Assembly: GCF_024363255.1 (NCBI RefSeq)
Contig: NZ_AP026070.1
Span: 3,720,001 to 3,784,000, forward strand
Length of the DNA: 64,000 nucleotides
From: Shewanella sp. NFH-SH190041
GTDB taxonomy: Bacteria; Pseudomonadota; Gammaproteobacteria; Enterobacterales; Shewanellaceae
Reading direction: 5' to 3'
In this document: positions 9,391 to 18,292 of the stretch, piece after piece
Layout: each line of letters opens with the position of its first letter
Position numbering within the stretch: the first letter of the stretch is position 1
The notes under the pieces: model-generated
Seen by the model: only the letters and a program-made list of their open reading frames with translations
Database searches by the model: none
What the model was told of the DNA's origin: nothing
Program-made: the position numbers and the translations under genes

Positions 9391-9433
9391 AAAAGCTCAT
9401 TTACCCAACCCAAGTCCAGATAAATGAGCTTTT
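9391..9433 (-). terminator. Terminator of mltC
   Basis: Arms AAAAGCTCATTTA and TAAATGAGCTTTT (13 bp, perfect) around a 17-base loop. On the minus strand it follows the mltC stop and ends in a T run. Confidence 0.8.
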
Positions 9434-9476
9434 GCGTAGCATCACTGTCAGTGCAAATCAGCACACTGTCTCAGGG

Positions 9477-10715
9477 TCAGTAATGCCCTTCATTAAATGC
9501 TTTTTCATACCGCACCACTTTTTTCAGATAATTGCGCGCTTCAGCTTTAGGGTGCTTCTGAGTCAACGCCCAATAGACTTGTTTGGGTTGCAGCGAATTT
9601 AAATCCCGCATCGCCCTTGCTCTATCATGGCTAAACGTCTCCAATACCCCTCCAGCACCGCCGTTATATGCCGAGATCATCGAATAACTCAGCACAGTGG
9701 CATTGCGAATATCCTTAAAATAACGGGTTTTAAGTATGTGGAAATAGGCCGCACCAGTATCAATGTTATTGGCTGGATTAAACAGATACCAACGGTTAGG
9801 GCGTCCCGGCTTGTGCTTAATCAGCTTAAAGACATCTGCCCCGGCCGTCTTAGGCACAATCTGCATCAGACCAAATGCACCAGCATCACTGACCGCATAA
9901 GGGTTAAAGCTGGACTCAGTTTTAATGATGGCATAAAGCAATGCTTCATCAATGCCATATCGACGGGAAGCTGCCTGAATTAAATGCGCATACTGATATT
10001 CCCGCTGCGCCAGATGATCTTTCACCATATCAAATTCAACATAATAAGCATTGCCGTGCTTCAGCGCTTTATGCTGGAGTTTATGGTCAATCAGATAATC
10101 AGCATAACGGTTAGCACGCCACTGCCACTCGATAAATTTACCATCATGATCCCGCACCTGCCCTAGCAGAAACGGTTTACCATCCAGTGGCACACTCTTA
10201 TCGGTAAACAGCTCCACCTTAGAGGGATCAGACGGCAGTAATAAAGTTTCGATAATGGCTTTTTGCAGTCGAGCCTTGGGCTGATTCGGGTCTATGGTAC
10301 TGACCCAGATTTTTCCCTTGTCAAAATCAATATGGGCCCGGGTACGGTAACCATCCAGATACTTCACATACTGGTGCTTGCTAGCCTCCATGTAGTTATC
10401 TGAACCCCACTCATGTTTAACTCGCTTGGAAAAATGCTTAATCAGCGCTTCAAACGCCTGATGTTCCGGAGGGGACTCAGGATGATACTGCTGGATGACT
10501 GGTTCAGATACGACCGGATGAAACACAGGTTTTGGGGCTACCGGAGGAATATACACAGGGGCATAAGCGTCAGGTTTTGGTTTCGGCTTAGGCGGAATAT
10601 ATGGCTCGTTATAAATGGTTTGATGACTAACCGGTGCAGGGGCCACACACTGGACTGGTCGCTGTACACAGGATGACAGTACTAACGCGGCTATCAGGGG
10701 AAACAAAAACTTCAT
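9477..10715 (-). CDS. mltC: MltC, membrane-bound lytic murein transglycosylase C
   Basis: 412-residue outer-membrane lipoprotein that cleaves peptidoglycan glycan strands non-hydrolytically. The signal peptide ends in a lipobox, LSSC (Cys16). A proline-rich linker (about 24-80, with PKPKPKPD) follows; it is longer than in E. coli MltC (359 residues). Residues ~80-235 match the DUF3393 domain and ~240-400 the SLT lysozyme-like domain. The catalytic Glu is Glu267 in KTESSFNPYAVS, followed by GLMQIVPKTAG and AYNGG. It appears to be a single-gene transcript ending at the hairpin at 9391-9433. Confidence 0.93.
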   Translation of the reverse strand: MKFLFPLIAALVLSSCVQRPVQCVAPAPVSHQTIYNEPYIPPKPKPKPDAYAPVYIPPVAPKPVFHPVVSEPVIQQYHPESPPEHQAFEALIKHFSKRVKHEWGSDNYMEASKHQYVKYLDGYRTRAHIDFDKGKIWVSTIDPNQPKARLQKAIIETLLLPSDPSKVELFTDKSVPLDGKPFLLGQVRDHDGKFIEWQWRANRYADYLIDHKLQHKALKHGNAYYVEFDMVKDHLAQREYQYAHLIQAASRRYGIDEALLYAIIKTESSFNPYAVSDAGAFGLMQIVPKTAGADVFKLIKHKPGRPNRWYLFNPANNIDTGAAYFHILKTRYFKDIRNATVLSYSMISAYNGGAGGVLETFSHDRARAMRDLNSLQPKQVYWALTQKHPKAEARNYLKKVVRYEKAFNEGHY

Positions 10716-10940
10716 GGGGAAGGACAGTCAACACCTTACTTGAGGGACACAGCTTATCAAAAGCGACCCCGGGAGTAACAAAGTGAAACCCGAGGCGGAT
10801 TTCCCATTCTCAGCGTTGAAAATCCCTGCATCGCAAGTGAAATCACTGATGAGTAAATGAAATATCCATAATGTGTGAATCCGGTAGAAACAGTGCCGGA
10901 CAAAGCGGGTCATCATACAATCTTTGTCTGCGGATTCATT

Positions 10941-11465
10941 ATGAAACATGTCATTATCGGCTCAACGACCCAAGCGAAAATTGATGCCACCCGTGATGCC
11001 TTCGCCCAGCTGTACCCCCATGAACAATTTATCTATACCGCATTAAAAGTACCGACAGGAATACGTCCTCAGCCCATTACCCCGGAAGAAACCCTGACCG
11101 GGGCCTGTAATCGGGTGCACAATGCGCGGGTCAATCGCCCAGATGGGGATTTTTATGTCGGTATTGAGGCCGGACTGGATGGCGATCTCACCTTTGCGTG
11201 GTTAGTGGTTGAAGATCAACAAGGGCTACAAGGACGAGCAAAATCAGCCGGTTTCCCCTTGCCTCCCAGAGCCATGGCCAAATTAGCTCAAGGCGCTGAG
11301 CTAGGCAATTTACTCGATGAATTATTTCATAAACACAATGTGAAGCAGATGGGGGGCGCCATTGGAGAATTAACCGGTCATCGACTATCCCGGGCCAGCA
11401 CTTACCGGGACGCCATGATGCTGGCCTTGATCCCGCTGAACCATCCAGATCTGTATCGCAGCTGA
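10941..11465 (+). CDS. yjjX: YjjX, inosine/xanthosine triphosphatase
   Basis: 174-residue cytoplasmic house-cleaning phosphatase that hydrolyses ITP/XTP so that deaminated purines do not enter nucleic acids. Family signatures seen are the N-terminal IGSTTQAKIDATRDAF, the GIRPQPITPEETLTGACNR segment, YVGIEAGLDG, and GGAIGELTGHRLSR near the end. The frame is open from 10875, but the ATG at 10941 gives the family N-terminus (MKHVIIGST). It is divergent from mltC, and no terminator of its own is obvious on the plus strand. Confidence 0.92.
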   Translation: MKHVIIGSTTQAKIDATRDAFAQLYPHEQFIYTALKVPTGIRPQPITPEETLTGACNRVHNARVNRPDGDFYVGIEAGLDGDLTFAWLVVEDQQGLQGRAKSAGFPLPPRAMAKLAQGAELGNLLDELFHKHNVKQMGGAIGELTGHRLSRASTYRDAMMLALIPLNHPDLYRS

Positions 11466-11523
11466 TAAGGCTTTGCCTAGAGACTTGTTATGATTGCTGG
11501 CACACCTATGCCGAACAAAAGAC

Positions 11524-11547
11524 AAAAACGCCGGCATAGGCCGGCGT
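11524..11547 (-). terminator. Terminator of the small exported protein gene
   Basis: Stem ACGCCGGC / GCCGGCGT with loop ATAG; on the minus strand the stem is followed by TTTTT. It lies about 10 bases after the stop of the minus-strand gene at 11557. Confidence 0.88.
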
Positions 11548-11556
11548 AGCCAAACA

Positions 11557-11898
11557 TTATTTCTCTATTGATTCACGGGCTTTACGGGCCGCATCTTCAG
11601 TCCACTGCAGTGCGCCTTTGGCCATATCTTTGGCACCACTCCAAGCACCCTTTCCTTCTTTATCCGCATGATCAGCCATAGAATCTTTGGCTTTATCCAA
11701 CATATCTGCGCTGGCATCCTTACCTTCTTTCAACCACTCTTCCCCAGAAGACTTACCATTTTCCCAGGCTGTAACCGCGGTCTCCTTGATGGCCTCGCTG
11801 GCCTGATGCGCTTTTTCCTGAACATCCTGCCAAGACTGCGCCTGGGCTGACACACTGGCCAACACCAATAATCCCATCAAAAAAATCTTACTTTTCAT
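11557..11898 (-). CDS. Small exported helical protein, function unknown
   Basis: 113 residues with a clear signal peptide (MKSKIFLMGLLVLASVSAQA-QS). The mature part is strongly acidic and lysine-rich, almost entirely predicted helix, with loose ~11-residue periodicity (KAHQASEAIKETAVTAWENG, DKAKDSMADHADKEGKG, KDMAKGALQWTEDAARKARE). This pattern is seen in stress-associated periplasmic or LEA-like proteins, but I do not recognise a named family. It appears monocistronic with its own terminator. Confidence 0.75.
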   Translation of the reverse strand: MKSKIFLMGLLVLASVSAQAQSWQDVQEKAHQASEAIKETAVTAWENGKSSGEEWLKEGKDASADMLDKAKDSMADHADKEGKGAWSGAKDMAKGALQWTEDAARKARESIEK

Positions 11899-11992
11899 TG
11901 CATAGTATCCTCAAATCCGACACATCATTTTAGCGATACCTGATACGCTTGTTCAGCTTAATTTATCTTTATGCACATTTATCCATGAAGAC

Positions 11993-12187
11993 TTATTGGC
12001 GAAAAATTCCAATCACCTCACCGCTAGCTTGTTCAGCCACAGGTTTATCCACCTGTTGCTCGTGATAATCACATTCAGTGCAAGCTACTGTCTCTACGCC
12101 GTTATCCTGGTACAGATAAACACTGTCTAATGCTTGGCAGCCCGGGCAGCGGGCTCCAGCCACAAAACGTTTTTTATTTCTGCTCAT
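11993..12187 (-). CDS. yheV: YheV family small zinc-ribbon protein
   Basis: 64-residue cytoplasmic protein. It has two CxxC pairs (CPGCQALDS and CTECDY), the zinc-ribbon pattern of YheV, and the family end IGIF. It matches E. coli YheV in length and in KRFVAGARCPGCQ. Function is unknown. It is divergently oriented to yheS, the same neighbour as in E. coli, which supports the call. Confidence 0.9.
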   Translation of the reverse strand: MSRNKKRFVAGARCPGCQALDSVYLYQDNGVETVACTECDYHEQQVDKPVAEQASGEVIGIFRQ

Positions 12188-12309
12188 ACGCTCTTTTCCC
12201 TGTTACTGTCTGTCACCCAAAGCATTGGCGCGATCCTTTCCCATCTTATCAGGGATACGTTATTATGCCGCCCTGTTGATTACCCCATCCAGCCAAGACT
12301 GTAAAATTC

Positions 12310-14229
12310 ATGATCACTATTAGCGATGCAGAACTGATCCGCGGCAGCAAAACCCTGCTGTCCGAGACTTCCCTGACTATTTATCCCGGCCATAAAGTCG
12401 GCCTGGTCGGTGCCAATGGCACCGGAAAATCATCCCTGCTTGCCCTGATCATGGGTGATATTGCCTTGGATAAAGGGGAAATCAAACTCCCCGCCGCTTG
12501 GGCAATTGCCTCCGTAGCGCAGCATACTCCAGCACTGGATACCCCGGCACTGGAATATGTGCTTGACGGTGACAGGGAGTTTCGTGAGCTTGAAGCGCAA
12601 CTGGCCGAGGCGGAAAGCCGTAACGACGGTAACGCCATTGCCACACTGCACGGTAAGCTTGATGCCATCGGTGGCTACAGCATCCGTGCCCGTGCCGGCG
12701 CCCTGTTAGCCGGTCTGGGCTTTGCCCAAGAGCAACAAAATCAACCGGTCAGAAGTTTCTCCGGTGGCTGGCGCATGCGCCTGAACCTGGCTCAGGCACT
12801 GCTGTGCCGCTCCGATCTACTACTGCTCGATGAGCCAACCAACCACTTAGATCTGGACACCATGTACTGGCTGGAAGGCTGGATTAAATCCTATCAGGGC
12901 ACCTTGGTGCTGATCAGTCACGACCGGGATTTTATCGACGGTATTGTTGATGAGATTGTCCACTTAGAACAACAGAAACTGAACCATTACAAAGGTAACT
13001 ACAGCGCCTTTGAGCGTATTCGGGCCGAACGCATGGCGCAGCAACAGGTCGCCTATGAGCGGCAGCAAAAAGAACGCGCCCATATGCAGTCATTTGTTGA
13101 CCGCTTCCGTGCGAAAGCCAGTAAGGCCAAACAGGCCCAGAGCCGACTGAAAGCACTGGAGCGCATGACTGAACTACTGCCAGCTAAAGCTGATTCTCAG
13201 TTCACCATGGCCTTTCGCCAGCCTGATGCTCTGCCCAACCCATTGATTAAGATGGAGCATGTTTCCGCGGGTTATGGTGATAAAGAAATTCTAAAAAAAG
13301 TGCAACTCAACCTAGTTCCGGGCGCTCGTATTGGTCTGCTGGGACGTAACGGGGCCGGTAAATCGACGCTGATCAAACTGCTAGCTGGAGAAATTCAGCC
13401 GATGACAGGCCTGTATGAACCCAACCCCGGGCTCAATATCGGTTACTTTGCTCAGCACCAAATTGATTTTCTGCGGATGGAAGACAGCCCACTGCAACAT
13501 CTGGCACGGCTAGCCCCGGATGCCAGAGAGCAGGAGTTGCGGGACTTTCTGGGCTGCTTTGGTTTTAACGGCGATATGGCACTGGCCAAGGTCAAGCCTT
13601 TCTCTGGCGGTGAAAAAGCCCGGCTGGTACTGGCCCTGCTCGTCTGGCAAAAACCCAATCTGCTGTTGCTTGACGAACCAACCAACCACTTGGATCTGGA
13701 AATGCGTCACGCCCTGACCATGGCGATGCAAAGCTTTGAAGGTGCCATGGTGGTGGTCTCCCACGACCGACACCTACTGCGGTTATCCTGTGATGACTAT
13801 TATCTGGTGGATAAGGGTGAAGTGCAGCCATTTAATGGCAACTTAGAAGATTACCACCAGTGGCTACTGGATGCGGCCAAAGCTGCTCGCACAGAACAGG
13901 AAGGCGATAAAACTGATACCGCCAAACCTCAGGTAGATAAAAAACTGCAAAAACGGCTGGAAGCTGAACTGCGGCAGAAATTGTCCCCCCTGAAAAAGCA
14001 GCAACAAAAGCAGGAAAAAGCACAGCAAGAATTCAATGACCGGCTGAGTGAAATTGAACAAATGCTGGCCGATGCCCCCATCTATGATGCAGAAAATAAA
14101 AGCAAACTGACAGAAATCTTGCAGGAACGGACAAAATTAAGCCAATCTCTTGAAGAAAGTGAGATGCAATGGCTTGAACTGCAGGAGTCGATCGATATGA
14201 TGGAACAGGAAGCAGGTTTACTGCTGTAG
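12310..14229 (+). CDS. yheS: YheS, ABC-F family ATPase
   Basis: 639-residue soluble protein with two ABC cassettes and no membrane segments, as in ABC-F ribosome-associated factors. Walker A motifs are GANGTGKSS (~34-42) and GRNGAGKST (~344); signature motifs are FSGGW and FSGGE; Walker B motifs are LLLLDEPTNHLDL in both halves. The linker (~240-300) is rich in basic and Gln residues, and the C-terminal ~100 residues form a charged coiled coil. ABC-F proteins act on the ribosomal E site to relieve stalls; the specific trigger for YheS is not settled here. E. coli YheS is 637 residues. It probably leads an operon with the TIGR02444 gene. Confidence 0.94.
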   Translation: MITISDAELIRGSKTLLSETSLTIYPGHKVGLVGANGTGKSSLLALIMGDIALDKGEIKLPAAWAIASVAQHTPALDTPALEYVLDGDREFRELEAQLAEAESRNDGNAIATLHGKLDAIGGYSIRARAGALLAGLGFAQEQQNQPVRSFSGGWRMRLNLAQALLCRSDLLLLDEPTNHLDLDTMYWLEGWIKSYQGTLVLISHDRDFIDGIVDEIVHLEQQKLNHYKGNYSAFERIRAERMAQQQVAYERQQKERAHMQSFVDRFRAKASKAKQAQSRLKALERMTELLPAKADSQFTMAFRQPDALPNPLIKMEHVSAGYGDKEILKKVQLNLVPGARIGLLGRNGAGKSTLIKLLAGEIQPMTGLYEPNPGLNIGYFAQHQIDFLRMEDSPLQHLARLAPDAREQELRDFLGCFGFNGDMALAKVKPFSGGEKARLVLALLVWQKPNLLLLDEPTNHLDLEMRHALTMAMQSFEGAMVVVSHDRHLLRLSCDDYYLVDKGEVQPFNGNLEDYHQWLLDAAKAARTEQEGDKTDTAKPQVDKKLQKRLEAELRQKLSPLKKQQQKQEKAQQEFNDRLSEIEQMLADAPIYDAENKSKLTEILQERTKLSQSLEESEMQWLELQESIDMMEQEAGLLL

Positions 14230-14273
14230 TCGGCATTTAGCCGGTTGTTAACTCTTTCCTGAAAGGAGTCCGT

Positions 14274-14720
14274 GTGGATACTTTCGATCAACGTCTCTGG
14301 CAAACTTGTGAAGCTCAATATGCCAGGCACAAGGATCTCTGCCTTGAACTGCAAAATAAATATCAGATCAACGTGAACCTGCTACTACTAGCATGGTATC
14401 TGGATGGTCAGGATTCGGGACTGGAACCTGAGCAATGGCAGGGATTAACTGACACGATTCAAAGCTGGGAAGACAGACTATTGACCCCATACCGGCGTCT
14501 GCGCCAACTGGGGAAGCCCAACATGACTGAAGATGAGTATCAAAAGATGCTGGATGTGGAACTGACCCTGGAGCGTAAAGCCCAGCAGATGATTCTGCGA
14601 CAATTAAACCAGCAGGAGATCCATCATCCTAGCCACAATCTGCGTAACTATCTGGCCCTGTTCAATCTGGATGAAAACAGTGTGGCTGAGCTAAGTGCTG
14701 ATGCTAGCCTGTTAGCTTAG
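14274..14720 (+). CDS. TIGR02444 family protein
   Basis: 148-residue cytoplasmic protein of unknown function. The patterns LWQTCEAQYA, NVNLLLLAWYLD and WEDRLLTPYRRLRQLG are typical of TIGR02444. The start is GTG at 14274 with AAGGAG at 14263-14268. It follows yheS by 44 bases, the usual gammaproteobacterial neighbourhood. Its 3' end overlaps the 3' end of the convergent GMC oxidoreductase gene by 17 bases. Confidence 0.88.
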   Translation: MDTFDQRLWQTCEAQYARHKDLCLELQNKYQINVNLLLLAWYLDGQDSGLEPEQWQGLTDTIQSWEDRLLTPYRRLRQLGKPNMTEDEYQKMLDVELTLERKAQQMILRQLNQQEIHHPSHNLRNYLALFNLDENSVAELSADASLLA

Positions 14721-16302
14721 TTAAACTGTCCGCCAGCAATGTGGCATTGCGGGCGCACAGACCATAAATACTCAGCTGGGGGTTCGCCCCCAGACTGGTT
14801 GGAAACACTGAGCCGTCAAATACGGACAGATTATCCAGATAATGGCTGCGCCCGTGACTACTCACCATCGCTTGCTGGCGATCCTCCCCCATAGGGCAAC
14901 CGCCCATCACATGAGCTGATGCCACCACAGTTTTCAGTGGGGCTAACCCCAACTGACTGATTTCCTGTTTTGCCTCACGCCATGAAGCATAATATCCGCC
15001 GCCCTCAGCAATCGGCAGCACCTGTCTGGCTCCGGCAGCAAATTGCAGTTCTGCCATTCGCAGCAGCGCATGTCTGGCCGCCTGCCAGAAGGCTTCTGTA
15101 AGCGGGTAATCCAGCACAATACGGCCATTGGGTTGTAATATCACACTGCCTCCCGGCGCATCGGCGCTAAATCCATCTCGCATCAGAGCAATGGTTACCT
15201 GCAGATGATTCATTTGCTGCATCAACGCCGCATGGCTGCGGCCATATCCCACAGTTTTAGACGCCAGTAATACGGGGTGTACCGGCGGCACTTCCAGCTT
15301 ATAGCCCAACTCACCGCTGACGCCATCACGCCAGAGGAACTGATCTGAATATATGGATTGGGGCGCGCCACTGTGGGCATTAATATTATCATCAAATAAG
15401 GCGCCACTGAGCACTGACGGGTGTAAGAATGTTCTCCTGCCAAGAATGCCGTAAGGATCTGGTAACCAAGAACGCAACATCAGCGCCGGAGTATGGATAG
15501 CACCCCCGGCCAGAATATAGTGACGAGCCTTTAGCACCACATTAATCCCCGTCGGTGTCAGGCCGTCACTGAGCGCCTCGGCGCGAATGCCGTATACGGT
15601 GCGACGATGATGCTCTATCTGCACCGCCTTTACCTGACTCAGCAAGGTCCCGCCCCGGGACAACATCGCCGGGATGGTGGTGATTAACATAGATTGCTTT
15701 GCATCTACCGGGCAACCCATGCCGCAGTATCCGGTATTCCAGCAGCTGGTGACATTGCGACGAATCGGCGTCACATCCCAGCCCAATGTTTCACAGCCTT
15801 GTGCCAGCACCCGGTTATTGGCATTAGGCGCAAGCGTCCAAGGACGGATACTCAGGCGCTGCTCCATCTGTTCAAACCAAGGCTGCAAACTGGTTTCGGA
15901 GATACCCTGCACGGACTTTTCCGCCCGCCAATATTCCAGCGTCTGCACCGGTGTGCGGATAGACGTGGTCCAATTAATCGTGGTCGAGCCCCCTACCGCC
16001 CGGCCCTGAAAAATACTGATGGCTTTATCTTTGGTTTGCAGTGCCCCGGCTTGCTGGTACAGGTTGGGATAGGCGTGACGCTCCTCCATGTCGAAATCCC
16101 GCGAAGACTTCAGCGGGCCGGCCTCGACCATTATCACGGTTAAGCCTGCCGCCGAGAGGATCTCGGCCGCGGTTCCGCCCCCGGCACCACTGCCAATAAT
16201 CACCACATCCGCTTCCAGCACAGTATCTTGCTGCAATTGGCTGCCACGGATATGGTGCCAGCCCTGTTTCAGCCCCTGCTCAATGGGATCGATACGGCTC
16301 AT
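14704..16302 (-). CDS. GMC family oxidoreductase (FAD-dependent)
   Basis: 532-residue flavoprotein dehydrogenase. The FAD dinucleotide-binding motif IGSGAGGG is at about residues 36-43; GRAVGGSTTINW (~100-112) and GYCGMGCPVDAKQSM follow. The C-terminal HVMGGCPMG and GANPQLSIYGLCARNA motifs are those of GMC enzymes. Members oxidise alcohols or sugars; substrate is unknown here. It has no signal of its own but lies 22 bases after a Tat-signal gene resembling the small subunit of gluconate dehydrogenase type complexes, so it may be exported with that partner. RBS AAGGAG precedes the ATG. Confidence 0.9.
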   Translation of the reverse strand: MSRIDPIEQGLKQGWHHIRGSQLQQDTVLEADVVIIGSGAGGGTAAEILSAAGLTVIMVEAGPLKSSRDFDMEERHAYPNLYQQAGALQTKDKAISIFQGRAVGGSTTINWTTSIRTPVQTLEYWRAEKSVQGISETSLQPWFEQMEQRLSIRPWTLAPNANNRVLAQGCETLGWDVTPIRRNVTSCWNTGYCGMGCPVDAKQSMLITTIPAMLSRGGTLLSQVKAVQIEHHRRTVYGIRAEALSDGLTPTGINVVLKARHYILAGGAIHTPALMLRSWLPDPYGILGRRTFLHPSVLSGALFDDNINAHSGAPQSIYSDQFLWRDGVSGELGYKLEVPPVHPVLLASKTVGYGRSHAALMQQMNHLQVTIALMRDGFSADAPGGSVILQPNGRIVLDYPLTEAFWQAARHALLRMAELQFAAGARQVLPIAEGGGYYASWREAKQEISQLGLAPLKTVVASAHVMGGCPMGEDRQQAMVSSHGRSHYLDNLSVFDGSVFPTSLGANPQLSIYGLCARNATLLADSLTKLTG

Positions 16303-16324
16303 AGTGCACTCCTTCGCCGTCAGG

Positions 16325-16822
16325 CTAAATATCCGGTTTATGATAATTCAGTGCCGCCCAGTGTTCAGGACAGGCATAAAATGCTGCCATAACCAGCTCC
16401 CGCAGCCCTAAATAGGCCTGCTGCTGCATCGCTAAATAGCCCTGTCGCCAACCGTCAAGCATGGCGATTAACTCTGCTGGCGTGCGCAGTAAGACAGGGG
16501 TAAGGCTGCCTGTCAGGATCAGCACCCCAAGGCGATTTTCCAACGTATTAAGTAGCAGCATTAACTCACTACGTTGGGGGGAGGGCAAAGTGGCAATGGT
16601 GGTATCAATGGCATCCAGGGTGCGGTCAATGGCCTGTTGGCGTGGCCCAGGCATTTGTGGCAAGGCGCCATCGAGTAATACTGGCAGCAAAATGGCAAAT
16701 AAGGCACGGTGATTCTGCTGCTCGGCCCCCGGCCATTGAGATGGCGGCAGGTATACGCTGGCTCCCAGTGCCAACGCTGTTGTGGCGGCAAATGCCCCGG
16801 TCAGAAAGGTTCGTCTTTGCAT
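16325..16822 (-). CDS. Tat-exported small partner of GMC oxidoreductase
   Basis: 165-residue protein beginning MQRRTFLTGAFAATTALALG, a twin-arginine signal (RRTFLTG). The rest is helical with no obvious cofactor motif. In position and form it resembles the gluconate 2-dehydrogenase subunit 3 family, which escorts a GMC flavoprotein to the periplasm. It is the first gene of a two-gene operon with the GMC oxidoreductase. The usual third, cytochrome c subunit is not found next to them. Confidence 0.75.
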   Translation of the reverse strand: MQRRTFLTGAFAATTALALGASVYLPPSQWPGAEQQNHRALFAILLPVLLDGALPQMPGPRQQAIDRTLDAIDTTIATLPSPQRSELMLLLNTLENRLGVLILTGSLTPVLLRTPAELIAMLDGWRQGYLAMQQQAYLGLRELVMAAFYACPEHWAALNYHKPDI

Positions 16823-16937
16823 AGCCTATCCTCTGGCCTGAAACAAAAGCGGATACTCAATTAACCATACGTTTTCCCGCCGGGCAAGTTTAGAATAACG
16901 AGCAATCGAGTTAAAACCGTAAAAGATACACACTGTT

Positions 16938-17909
16938 ATGTCTGGATTCACCCCGCCTTTCTGGGCTAGAAACCCCCATGTACAAACCATTTTGCCGCTA
17001 TTAACTAAGGTGGCTAAACCACAGTTACGCCGTCAGCGTCTCACCCTGTGTGATGGGGACTTTATTGATTTAGACTGGTGCGGGGTGCCAACTGAGGGGC
17101 AACCTATCGTATTGCTCATCCACGGACTAGAAGGCAGCAGTGATTCCCACTATATCCGCCGTATGCTCGCCACCTGCCAGCAGCTGAATATATGTGCTTT
17201 AGTGCATCACCACCGCAGCTGCTCTGGGGCGGCAAATCTACTGGCACGCAGTTATCACAGTGGTGAAACCGGCGATCTCAGTGCGACCTTAAGCTGGCTA
17301 CAGTATCACTATCCGAGCTCTCCGATCTGGGCCGTGGGTTACAGTCTTGGCGGCAATATGTTGGCGAAATATCTCGGCGAGCGTAGCAATCATAGTTTGG
17401 TTCAGCGCGCCGCCGTTATCTCTGCGCCACTGCAACTGGCAGCCTGCTCCCGCCGACTTGAGCGGGGCTTTTCCCGGTTGTATCAGCGCCATTTGCTACG
17501 CCAGTTACAGGCAAAAACCGCTGCTAAACTGGCAAGCCCAAAGACTCGGGCACAAATGCCATTGGATGATACCACCTTAGCCAGCCTCAATACCTTTTAT
17601 CGTTTTGATCACCATGTCACCGCGCCACTCCACGGTTTTAGTAGTGCAAAAAGCTATTACCAATATGCCAGCGCCTTGCCTTGGCTGATACAGATAGCGG
17701 TACCGACCCTGATCCTTCATAGCCGAGATGATCCCTTTATGACCCAGGCGGTGATCCCGAGCCCACAGCAATTATCCAAACATATCCTGTATGAATTACA
17801 GCCATATGGTGGCCATGTCGGCTTTATTGACTCTGGTCTTCCTTGGCGGCCGGGGTATTATCTTGAGCGCCGAATTATTGAATTTCTCACCGGAGCACCC
17901 AAATGCTGA
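16938..17909 (+). CDS. yheT: YheT, alpha/beta hydrolase
   Basis: 323-residue cytoplasmic hydrolase of the YheT/ABHD1-3 group. It has the family start FTPPFWARNPHVQTILP, LLIHGLEGSSDSHYIR, the nucleophile elbow GYSLGGN, an Asp in LHSRDDPF and the His in GGHVGF. The natural substrate is unknown. It overlaps yheU by 7 bases and sits in the conserved yheS-yheT-yheU-prkB-crp series, interrupted here by the GMC pair. Confidence 0.93.
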   Translation: MSGFTPPFWARNPHVQTILPLLTKVAKPQLRRQRLTLCDGDFIDLDWCGVPTEGQPIVLLIHGLEGSSDSHYIRRMLATCQQLNICALVHHHRSCSGAANLLARSYHSGETGDLSATLSWLQYHYPSSPIWAVGYSLGGNMLAKYLGERSNHSLVQRAAVISAPLQLAACSRRLERGFSRLYQRHLLRQLQAKTAAKLASPKTRAQMPLDDTTLASLNTFYRFDHHVTAPLHGFSSAKSYYQYASALPWLIQIAVPTLILHSRDDPFMTQAVIPSPQQLSKHILYELQPYGGHVGFIDSGLPWRPGYYLERRIIEFLTGAPKC

Positions 17910-18157
17910 TCCCATACAGTGCCTTAAGCCAGCTGCCCTCAGACACAGTCGATAACCTGATCAGAGAATACCTGCTGCGTCAGGTAGAAGATGGTAGTTT
18001 TGATGCCATGTCAGATGACGCCCTGACAGCGGCCATCACCAAATGCCGACAGTCACTGGCCAAAGGCGAGCTAGTGGTGGAATACAGTGAAGATGATGAG
18101 TCCGTCGCCATTCGCCGCTGTGAAGATGTGGTCTATACCGACCCAAATGACGAATAA
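17903..18157 (+). CDS. yheU: YheU family protein
   Basis: 84-residue acidic cytoplasmic protein. MLIPYSALS, LIREYLLR and the later KGELVVEYSEDDESV match the YheU family (72 residues in E. coli). Function unknown. Its ATG lies inside the end of yheT, so translation is probably coupled. Confidence 0.9.
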   Translation: MLIPYSALSQLPSDTVDNLIREYLLRQVEDGSFDAMSDDALTAAITKCRQSLAKGELVVEYSEDDESVAIRRCEDVVYTDPNDE

Positions 18158-18292
18158 CCTTTGCGCCATACCCCCACTATTTGACTGACTGGGAGCAATA
18201 AGGACTGATTGAACAAACTGATACGCGGTAAAATTGACCTTTTGCGCAGCGATACCGTATAACAGGAACAAACCCCATCGCAGGCCAATGGA

